A DNA stretch of 12,453 nucleotides from Candidatus Aminicenantota bacterium (GTDB lineage: Bacteria > Acidobacteriota > Aminicenantia > JAMOAD01), in NCBI GenBank assembly GCA_027070475.1, contig JALXDT010000287.1, positions 1 through 12,453 on the forward strand. Reading direction: 5' to 3'. Of the stretch, positions 6,541-12,453 are shown piece after piece. The notes beneath the pieces were generated by a model. The model searched no databases. It had not been told where the DNA came from and was given only the letters and a program-made list of their open reading frames with translations. Position 1 is the first letter of the stretch. Each line of letters starts with the position of its first letter. The position numbers were made by a program, and so were the translations under genes.

Positions 6541-7326
6541 GTGGTAGAAGTTTCAATGAAAGAATTATTAGAAGCAGGTGTTCATTTTGGGCATCAAACC
6601 AATAGATGGAATCCTAAAATGAAACCTTATATTTATGGAAAGAGAAATGGAATATATATAATAGATCTTGCAAAAACGCAGGAAATGTTAGAGAAAGCTC
6701 TCCTCTATATAGAAGAGCAGGTTGCAAATGGTAAAGAACCTATAATTGTCAGCACAAAAAAGCAGGCTCAGGATATTATTGAGGAAGAAGCTAAAAGAGC
6801 GGGAGCTTTTTATGTTAATGTAAGGTGGCTTGGTGGACTTCTTACCAACTTTCACACTATAAGAAAAAGCATTGATAAGCTCAAAGAGTATGAAAAGATG
6901 AAGACTGAAGGAGAGTGGGAAAAGCTCAACAAAAAAGAACAGAGTAAACTTGAGAAGGTTTATAGAAAGCTCTACAAAAATTTAAATGGTGTTAAAGATA
7001 TGGAAGAGCTACCCGGGTTTCTTATTGTAATTGATACTGAAAGAGAAAAGATCGCTGTTCTTGAAGCAATCAAGAAAAATATACCAATAGTTGGTGTTGT
7101 TGATACAAATGGTAATCCTGAAATCATAGATTATCCTATTCCTGGAAATGATGATGCTATAAGGTCAATAAAACTTTTTGCTTCCAAGTTTGCGGACGCA
7201 ATTTTAGAGGGAAGGAAAAAGAGAGAGGAAAAGGAAACAATTCCTGTTGACAGAGAGGAAGAACCTGTTTCAGGTGAAGAATCTAATGAGGAAGAAATAG
7301 AAGAAAAAATAGGAAAGGAGGAATAA
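6541..7326 (+). CDS. rpsB: Small-subunit ribosomal protein S2 (uS2)
   Basis: The 261-residue product has the S2 signature start MKELLEAGVHFGHQTNRWNP, then KPYIYGKRNGIYIIDLAKT, RWLGGLLTNFHTI and the C-terminal PGNDDAIRSIKLFASKFADA. GTG at 6541 is used, with GGAGG at 6531-6535. An ATG four codons in (6556) is too far from that site to be preferred. Past about residue 228 the protein carries an acidic, Glu-rich tail that most S2 proteins share in varying length. S2 joins the 30S subunit late, together with S1. The rpsI-rpsB link merges the rplM-rpsI and rpsB-tsf-pyrH operons into one. Confidence 0.97.
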   Translation: MVEVSMKELLEAGVHFGHQTNRWNPKMKPYIYGKRNGIYIIDLAKTQEMLEKALLYIEEQVANGKEPIIVSTKKQAQDIIEEEAKRAGAFYVNVRWLGGLLTNFHTIRKSIDKLKEYEKMKTEGEWEKLNKKEQSKLEKVYRKLYKNLNGVKDMEELPGFLIVIDTEREKIAVLEAIKKNIPIVGVVDTNGNPEIIDYPIPGNDDAIRSIKLFASKFADAILEGRKKREEKETIPVDREEEPVSGEESNEEEIEEKIGKEE

Positions 7327-7327
7327 G

Positions 7328-7921
7328 ATGGCAGTTTCAATGGAAAAAGTTAAAGAATTAAGAGAAAAAACCGGTATTGGTATTATGGAATGTAAAAGTG
7401 CTCTGGAAGAAACAAATGGAGATATAGAAAAAGCCATAGAACTTTTAAGAAAAAGAGGTATGGCAAAAGCCTCAAAAAAAGCGGGAAGAGAAACAAAACA
7501 GGGAAGAATTGGCTCATACATTCACTTTAATGGTTCTGTGGGTGTTTTACTTGAGCTTTCCTGCGAAACTGATTTTGTTGCAAAAAATGAAAGATTTCTT
7601 GAGTTAATAGATGAATTGGGAATGCACATTGCTGCAACCGCCCCTGAATATGTCTCTCCGGAAGATGTCCCGGAAGAGGTAATCGAAAAGGAAAAAGAGA
7701 TTTACAGAGAACAACTTAAAGCTCAAGGAAAACCTGAAAATATAATTGATAAAATTCTTGAAGGAAAAATAAAGAGTTTTTATGAAGAAAAGTGTCTTAT
7801 GGAACAACCCTATGCCAAAGACCCTAAGATAAAAATCAAAGAATTAATCGCACAATTCATTCATGAATTAGGAGAAAATATAAAGGTAAAGAGATTTACA
7901 AGATATCAGCTCGGTGAGTAA
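7328..7921 (+). CDS. tsf: Elongation factor Ts, short form
   Basis: EF-Ts is the guanine-nucleotide exchange factor that recycles EF-Tu-GDP. The N-terminal UBA-like domain (residues 5-45, KELREKTGIGIMECKSALEE) is followed by the EF-Tu-contacting SCETDFVAKNERF and a C-terminal CLMEQPYAKD and LGENIKVKRFTRYQLGE. At 197 residues it is the single-core, Thermus-like short type rather than the ~280-residue Escherichia form, in which the core is duplicated; short forms act as dimers in Thermus. GGAGG at 7317-7321, within the end of rpsB, serves the ATG at 7328. The stop overlaps the pyrH start (TAATG). Confidence 0.97.
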   Translation: MAVSMEKVKELREKTGIGIMECKSALEETNGDIEKAIELLRKRGMAKASKKAGRETKQGRIGSYIHFNGSVGVLLELSCETDFVAKNERFLELIDELGMHIAATAPEYVSPEDVPEEVIEKEKEIYREQLKAQGKPENIIDKILEGKIKSFYEEKCLMEQPYAKDPKIKIKELIAQFIHELGENIKVKRFTRYQLGE

Positions 7922-8640
7922 TGGGAAAAAATTCTCCACGATATAAAAGGGTCCTAATAAAGTTAAGTGGAGAAATACTTTTAGGCGCTAAAGAATACGG
8001 AATTGATACCAAAACCATAGATAGATTAGGTGATGAGATCAAGGAATTAGTTGACATTGGGGTTGAGATCGCTATCGTTGTAGGTGGCGGGAATATTTTT
8101 AGAGGAGTTAATGCAAAAGGGATGAATATAAAACCAGCAACTGCTGATTACATGGGTATGCTTGCAACCGTTATGAATGGCCTTGCTCTTCAGGATGTTC
8201 TCGAATCAAAAGGCTTAATTACAAGATTAATGTCAGCTCTTGAAATTCGTCAGGTGGCCGAACCATTTATTAGAAGGAGAGCAGTAAGACATCTTGAAAT
8301 GGGAAGAGTGGTTATTTTTTCAGCGGGAACAGGGAATCCTTTTTTCACAACAGACACTGCAGCAGCTCTGAGAGCAATTGAAATAGATGCAGAGGTAATT
8401 CTAAAAGCCACTAAAGTTGATGGAGTTTATAATCTTGATCCAGAGAAACACGAGGATGCTATTAAATTTGAAGAAATAGAATATTTTGAAGTTTTAAAAA
8501 AACAGCTTAAAGTTATGGATGCAACGGCTATTTCTTTGTGTATGGACAACAAAATCCCTATAATAGTGTTTTCAATAAAGGAAAAAAATAACCTTAAAAA
8601 GGTGATTTTCGGAGAAAAAATAGGAACTCTGGTTTTCTAA
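7921..8640 (+). CDS. pyrH: Uridylate (UMP) kinase
   Basis: A 239-residue amino-acid-kinase-fold enzyme that phosphorylates UMP to UDP in pyrimidine nucleotide synthesis and forms hexamers. Motifs include RVLIKLSGEILLG (phosphate binding), VVGGGNIFRG, the UMP-contacting GTGNPFFTTDTAAALRA, KATKVDGVYNLDP and LKVMDATAISLCMDN. The ATG shares its A with the tsf stop, so translation is probably coupled; only a weak GGTGAG precedes it. The frr gene, which often follows pyrH, is not here: the operon stops at a convergent TetR gene whose stop codon overlaps the pyrH stop by three bases. Confidence 0.97.
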   Translation: MGKNSPRYKRVLIKLSGEILLGAKEYGIDTKTIDRLGDEIKELVDIGVEIAIVVGGGNIFRGVNAKGMNIKPATADYMGMLATVMNGLALQDVLESKGLITRLMSALEIRQVAEPFIRRRAVRHLEMGRVVIFSAGTGNPFFTTDTAAALRAIEIDAEVILKATKVDGVYNLDPEKHEDAIKFEEIEYFEVLKKQLKVMDATAISLCMDNKIPIIVFSIKEKNNLKKVIFGEKIGTLVF

Positions 8641-9205
8641 AATCTTTCAAACTCTTTTAAGAAAGATTCATTCATTACATTTAAGAATCTCTCTGGCATT
8701 CCTATCATTATAAAAAATGACAGACCTGTAAGATAATCGAAAATTAGGGTCATATCTTTTTCCGATATCTCCAAGTTCTTATCATTCATCATAGAAATGA
8801 TTTCTGATATTATCTTTTTTTCAATATGTTTCATAAAATCTTTAAGTTTGGGAAGGTTTGATTCACTATCTTTTAACTTAAGCCTTAATATGATTGTCAA
8901 AGCTTCTTTTTCATTCTTCGCCAGCCAGTGAACCGTATCGACCAACAAAAGAAAAAATTTTTTCTTGTTTTTCACACTTTTCATATTTTTTTTCAGACGC
9001 CTCATAAGTTTTTCTCTTGTTTCCAATATGATAGCCTTTAAAATATCCTCTTTTGATTTAAAATAATAGTAAAGAGCTGTTCTTGAAGTACCTGTATTTA
9101 AGGATATATCCTCCATATTGGTTGAAACTATACCTCTTTTTATAAAAGCCTTTTTTGCAGCTTTTATAAAAAATTCCCTCTTTTTTTCCTTTTTCTTCTG
9201 CTCAA
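8637..9205 (-). CDS. TetR-family transcriptional regulator with disrupted 5' reading frame
   Basis: The uninterrupted part is 159 residues from the ATG at 9116. It opens in mid-domain at MEDISLNTGTSRTALYYYFK, the recognition half of a TetR helix-turn-helix. The missing first half (REFFIKAAKKAFIKRG, then IVSTN) is encoded directly upstream in the same frame, but no ATG, GTG or TTG occurs there before a TAG at 9218-9216, which is also the pilR stop. A TTG at 9205, seven bases after AGGAG (9217-9213), lies in another frame and hits TAA. One extra A in the A7 run (9187-9181) would join them into a 189-residue protein, a normal TetR length. The C-terminal half should bind a ligand not identifiable here. 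It is the last gene of the pil cluster, overlapping pyrH tail to tail. The family call is firm; the state of the gene (indel, slippage or sequencing error) is open. Confidence 0.8.
8641..8668. other. 8-bp inverted repeat at the pyrH/tetR convergence
   Basis: AATCTTTC (8641-8648) and GAAAGATT (8661-8668) flank a 12-base loop immediately after the pyrH stop and inside the end of the TetR gene. Neither strand has a strong following T tract and the stem is AT-rich, so a terminator role is only a weak possibility. Confidence 0.3.
9181..9187 (-). other. A7 run: probable indel or slippage site in the TetR gene
   Basis: On the coding (minus) strand seven consecutive A residues separate the TTG/AGGAG start signals (frame one) from the TetR domain frame. 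A second, shorter A5 run lies at 9194-9190. Adding one A in either run gives an N-terminus MSRRKRKKREFFIKAAKK that aligns with usual TetR starts. Confidence 0.5.
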
Positions 9206-9215
9206 AAAATCTCTC

Positions 9216-10574
9216 CTATCCAAAAAGTTTATTATAATAATATCTGAAAGATCTATATGAAATACCTAACAAACTTGCCGCTTCCTTTTTGTTTCCCCCT
9301 GTTTTCTCTAACGAAAGGCTTATAATTTTTTTAATCACATTATCAATATATTGATTAAGGTTAAAATTCTTAAATTCCGAAGGAATAGTTATTTCTGAAA
9401 TTTCTCCCACTTCTTTATACTTTTTGGGAAGATGTTTTGATGTTAAAAGTGTTCCCTCTTCCAATATCATCAATCTTTCCACAATATTTTCGAGCTCTCT
9501 TACATTTCCGGGCCAATCATATAAAAAGAAATATTCAAGCAAAGAAGGTTCAACCCCTTTAATTTCTTTATTTAATTTTTTATTCAGCTTTTTAATAAAA
9601 TGATTTACAAGTAAGGGGATATCCTCTTTTCTTTTTCTCAATGGAGGCAAATCTATTGTAATAACATTTAACCTGTAAAAAAGATCCTCCCTGAAATCTC
9701 CCCTTTTAACCATATCTTCAAGATTATGATTTGTAGCAGCAATAATTCTTACATCCACTTCCTTTTCCTGTGTATCTCCAAGAGGTCTGATTTTTTTGTC
9801 CTGTAGCACTCTTAATAATTTTGATTGTAATCCCTGCGGCATCTCTCCAATCTCATCTAAAAAAAGAGTTCCTTTGTTAGCTTCTTGAAATAGTCCAACT
9901 TTACTCGTAACTGCCCCTGTGAATGCTCCTCTTTTATATCCAAATAATTCAGATTCAAGCAAATTTTCAGGTATACTCGCACAATTTATTGCAACAAACT
10001 CCCCCTCCTTTCTCAAACTTCTAAAATGAATAGCTCTGGCAATCAAATCCTTCCCAGTACCACTCTCTCCTGTGATTAAAACCGTTGTATCTATAGGAGC
10101 AATTTTTTCTATAAGTAAAAAAATATTTTTCATTATTTTACTTTTCCCAATTATATTCTCAAAGCTATACTTTTCTTCTATCAATCTCTGTAATTTTTTA
10201 TTTTCTATCTCTAATTTCCTCTTTTCATAAGCTCTTTTAACAATTATTCTTAGCTCATCAATATCAAAAGGCTTGATTATATAGTCCTCTGCCCCCAATT
10301 TCATAGCCTCAACAGCTACAGAAGTGGAAGCATATGCTGTTATCATTATTACAGGAACCTCTGGATAAAGATTTTTTGAAGTTTTTAGAATTTCCATTCC
10401 AGAAATATCAGGAAGTCTTATATCTGAAATAATTACATCAAAATAATTTTCTTTTAAAAGAGAGATAGCTGTTTCACCATTAAAAGCAAGAGTGACATCA
10501 AAATTCTCTTTTGCGAAAATTAGTTCTATAGTCCTTCCAATATTTTCTTCGTCATCAATGACAAGAATTTTCAT
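9216..10574 (-). CDS. pilR: PilR-like sigma-54-dependent response regulator
   Basis: The 452-residue NtrC-family activator has three domains. The receiver (1-120) has D7, D8, phospho-acceptor D51, T79 and K101. The AAA+ domain (about 140-375) has Walker A GESGTGKD (169-176), the sigma-54-contacting GAFTGA (216-221) and Walker B LFLDE (237-241). The C-terminal Fis-type helix-turn-helix (about 425-452) is GGNKKEAASLLGISYRSFRY. When phosphorylated it should hydrolyse ATP to open sigma-54 promoters. The ATG lies three bases after the pilS stop, with a weak GAG ribosome site. The PilR name rests on the pilC-pilS-pilR order and the family, in which the usual target is the pilin gene; no pilin gene or -24/-12 promoter was found in this window. 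Its TAG stop forms part of the AGGAG preceding the TetR gene. Confidence 0.9.
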   Translation of the reverse strand: MKILVIDDEENIGRTIELIFAKENFDVTLAFNGETAISLLKENYFDVIISDIRLPDISGMEILKTSKNLYPEVPVIMITAYASTSVAVEAMKLGAEDYIIKPFDIDELRIIVKRAYEKRKLEIENKKLQRLIEEKYSFENIIGKSKIMKNIFLLIEKIAPIDTTVLITGESGTGKDLIARAIHFRSLRKEGEFVAINCASIPENLLESELFGYKRGAFTGAVTSKVGLFQEANKGTLFLDEIGEMPQGLQSKLLRVLQDKKIRPLGDTQEKEVDVRIIAATNHNLEDMVKRGDFREDLFYRLNVITIDLPPLRKRKEDIPLLVNHFIKKLNKKLNKEIKGVEPSLLEYFFLYDWPGNVRELENIVERLMILEEGTLLTSKHLPKKYKEVGEISEITIPSEFKNFNLNQYIDNVIKKIISLSLEKTGGNKKEAASLLGISYRSFRYYYNKLFG

Positions 10575-10577
10575 TTT

Positions 10578-12095
10578 TTACTCGATCTTTTTCTTTTGAG
10601 GAAGAGTAATAATATACTCTGTCCCCTTTCCTTTTTCGCTAAAAACTTCAATAGTGCCATTATAAAGTTCCACAATTCTTTTCACAATTGTCAAACCAAT
10701 TCCCATTCCTTTTCCTTCTGACTTTGTAAAAAAGGGATTGAATATATTCTTAAGATCTTTCTTTTCAATACCACTACCACTATCAGTCACTCTCATCTCC
10801 ATCCTCTTATCGTCCAAATAAATTTTGACACTAATATCACCTTTATTTTTAACAGCTTTGATAGAATTTGTCAATAGGTTTTTTAAAATAAGAGACAAAT
10901 GGTAGGAATTTCCTTTATATTTTTCAACTTTTTTGTCAATTTTAAATTTTATTGTATCTGTCTTATATCCGTCCCTATTTAAATCCTTTATTACCTTAAC
11001 AATTTGTTTCTCCAGCTCTAATTCTTCAATTTTAAAATTTCTATTTTCCGTAAAAATAAGGAAGTCCTCTATTATTGAGGATATTCTTTTAATATCATCA
11101 ACAATAATACTGGTAAGCAAAGAAATGTTCTCAAGCTTTCCTTCTTCAATTAACTGCAAAGAAGCCATTAAAGAGGCTAATGGATTTCTAATCTCATGAG
11201 CCATACCAGCAGCAATTTCTCCCAAATACAGTAATCTTTCCCTTATCTGTCTTTCTCTCTCTTGCTTTTTTTCCTCTGTCAAATCTTCGATTACAAAAAT
11301 ATGATAATGTTTATTTTCAAAATTCATATTATCATATTTAACTTTTAAAATTTTATCTTCCAACTCAAGTTCAAAAGCCCCTTTGTTTTTCACATTAAAA
11401 GAATCTCTTAAATATTTTAGTAAATTATGACTGAGCAAAGAATCAGCTTCTCTGTTTTTAAAAATTAAATCACCTTTTTCATCCAGTGTAATAAAAGCAT
11501 ACTCTATATTTTCAACAATATTCTGTAAAAGGAGATTTAATCTTTCAAATTCAATCTCCTTCTCCTCTATTTCTTCTCTGTAAAGTCTTATTCTTTCTAC
11601 CAGATATGCTGAAAGAAGAGCAATGCCTGTAAATGATAATCCATAAAGAATTACCCTGCTCAAAATTAATTCAATATGAATATCACCATAAAATGATGTA
11701 TAGTAAAGCGTAATTATTACAATAAGGGAAAGAAAACTTAAAACACCTATTAAAACAGTTTTTGTTTTATTTAAGTATATTGAAGATATAATTATTGGAA
11801 TAGTTAAAAGAAACAAAAAAGGACTTTGAGTGCTACCTGTAACATAAATTAAAGCAGAAATCACAATAATATCTATAAAAAGCTGAAGTTGAATCAGAAA
11901 ATCTTTTGAAATAGAAGTGTTAAGGTTAAGAAAAAAATATATTCCGGAAAGAAGAACAATAAGCAAAGTTATGTTTAAAAGAGGTGCAATATTAATTGAT
12001 GTTGGGTAAAGAAAATTAAAGATAAAAATTGTCAGTAGAATCCCTACTATTATTAAGAACCTTGATATTATAAGGATATTTATATTTTTGACCAA
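10578..12095 (-). CDS. pilS: PilS-like membrane sensor histidine kinase
   Basis: The 505-residue kinase probably phosphorylates the PilR-like regulator next to it. About six hydrophobic helices occupy residues 5-165, with TGSTQSPFLFLLTIP (86-100) recalling the PilS membrane domain. A coiled linker (170-190) and a PAS-like domain (about 188-272) follow. The catalytic core has the H box HEIRNPL with H300, the N box asparagine N410 (LLTNSIKAV), DSGSGI (438-443), NPFF (453-456) and GKGMGIGL (461-468), so it looks active. The start is TTG at 12095, eight bases after the pilC stop; the only Shine-Dalgarno-like bases (AGGT) are weak and overlap that stop, so coupling to pilC is likely. No ATG lies nearby in frame. 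Confidence 0.9.
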   Translation of the reverse strand: MVKNINILIISRFLIIVGILLTIFIFNFLYPTSINIAPLLNITLLIVLLSGIYFFLNLNTSISKDFLIQLQLFIDIIVISALIYVTGSTQSPFLFLLTIPIIISSIYLNKTKTVLIGVLSFLSLIVIITLYYTSFYGDIHIELILSRVILYGLSFTGIALLSAYLVERIRLYREEIEEKEIEFERLNLLLQNIVENIEYAFITLDEKGDLIFKNREADSLLSHNLLKYLRDSFNVKNKGAFELELEDKILKVKYDNMNFENKHYHIFVIEDLTEEKKQERERQIRERLLYLGEIAAGMAHEIRNPLASLMASLQLIEEGKLENISLLTSIIVDDIKRISSIIEDFLIFTENRNFKIEELELEKQIVKVIKDLNRDGYKTDTIKFKIDKKVEKYKGNSYHLSLILKNLLTNSIKAVKNKGDISVKIYLDDKRMEMRVTDSGSGIEKKDLKNIFNPFFTKSEGKGMGIGLTIVKRIVELYNGTIEVFSEKGKGTEYIITLPQKKKIE

Positions 12096-12102
12096 ATAGT
12101 TC

Positions 12103-12453
12103 TTAACCTATATTCTTGGCAAGGTTGAACATTGGAAGATAAAGAGCTACAACCATTCCTCCTATTAGAACTCCAAGAAATACTATCATTATAGGCTCTA
12201 TAAGGCTTAAAAGAGTGTCAACTGCTCTATCAACCTCTTCCTCATAAAAATCCGCGATTTTAGACAACATTTCATCCAGAGAACCTGTGCTCTCTCCAAC
12301 AGCAATCATTTGAGCTAACATAGGAGGGAAAACCTTAAAATTCTGAATCGATGTACTTAACTCTCTACCCTGAGTTACCATGTTCCTTGCTTCCATTATT
12401 GCATCTTCAACAATAGCATTCCCCGATGTTTTAGCTGTTATCTCAAGAGCAAG
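12103..12453 (-). CDS. pilC: PilC/GspF-family type IV pilus inner-membrane platform protein, C-terminal part
   Basis: The frame is open to the window edge, so the gene start is outside; 116 C-terminal residues are visible. They begin LALEITAKTSGNAIVEDAIM and contain the second GspF repeat: PPMLAQMIAVGESTGSLDEM, then LSKIADFYEEEVDRAV. The final transmembrane segment lies in SLIEPIMIVFLGVLIGGMVV. PilC is the integral membrane protein on which the assembly and retraction ATPases act. The in-frame ATG at 12396 is internal, because conserved GspF sequence continues upstream of it. A GspF of a type II secretion system is nearly indistinguishable at this length, but pilS-pilR directly downstream favours a pilus. 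Confidence 0.9.
   Translation of the reverse strand, partial: LALEITAKTSGNAIVEDAIMEARNMVTQGRELSTSIQNFKVFPPMLAQMIAVGESTGSLDEMLSKIADFYEEEVDRAVDTLLSLIEPIMIVFLGVLIGGMVVALYLPMFNLAKNIG

Noticed and set aside
9138..9171. Two copies of the palindrome TTTTATAAAA 24 bp apart upstream of the TetR ATG, a possible operator pair
   Set aside because: Both fall in the TetR coding frame and encode F-I-K of the conserved helix; A/T-only palindromes are expected often in this composition.
9216..9218. Read-through of the pilR TAG into the TetR gene, which is in the same frame
   Set aside because: Other genes here also end in TAG, so it is not a reassigned codon, and a fused activator-TetR protein has no known parallel; same frame is a one-in-three chance.
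9210..12453. Sigma-54 (-24/-12) promoter as a PilR target
   Set aside because: I found no TGGCAC-N5-TTGCT-like site in this window, and no pilin gene is present.

Overview
The window is AT-rich (about one third G+C by eye) and comes from a diderm bacterium. It carries a lipobox lipoprotein, a signal-peptide protein that looks like an outer-membrane barrel, and a type IV pilus assembly/regulation cluster (pilC-pilS-pilR). Its translation genes are bacterial and include the short, Thermus-like form of EF-Ts. Alternative starts are common (GTG for rpsI, rpsB and the glycosyltransferase-like gene; TTG for pilS). I cannot name the lineage from this sequence; a low-GC, little-cultured diderm phylum is a guess.

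Layout, left to right. (1) 5-424 (+): small lipoprotein of unknown function. Tail to tail with it, on the minus strand (421-516), is an unlisted 31-residue membrane peptide gene with a good Shine-Dalgarno site and its own TTGACA/TATATT promoter. (2) 566-3429 (+): back to back with that promoter, an extended -10 promoter drives tRNA-Thr(CGU). The tRNA is followed after 24 nt by a POT/PTR2-family proton-coupled oligopeptide transporter gene, and then, with no gap, by a multi-pass GT-C-like glycosyltransferase. No terminator or second promoter is visible, so tRNA and mRNA are probably one transcript. (3) 3431-5469 (-): a predicted outer-membrane barrel protein, whose consensus promoter sits so close that the mRNA should be leaderless, and a PflA-like (COG1313/PflX-type) radical SAM protein with its own promoter. 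(4) 5626-8640 (+): the operon rplM-rpsI-rpsB-tsf-pyrH (L13, S9, S2, EF-Ts, UMP kinase), with a 9-bp-arm inverted repeat over the promoter/leader. (5) 8637-12453 (-): pilC (cut by the window edge), pilS, pilR and a TetR-family gene, tightly packed. PilS and PilR form a membrane histidine kinase/sigma-54 activator pair that in other bacteria controls pilin expression.

The most striking anomaly is the TetR gene. Its DNA-binding N-terminus is encoded upstream of the first ATG but has no usable in-frame start codon. A well-placed AGGAG plus TTG start exists one frame away, upstream of an A7 run. This means a one-base indel (assembly or mutation) or expression by slippage. I see no CRISPR array, insertion sequence, phage or defence system, and no completely new multi-gene system. 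Most of the window is housekeeping with some unusual regulatory architecture.
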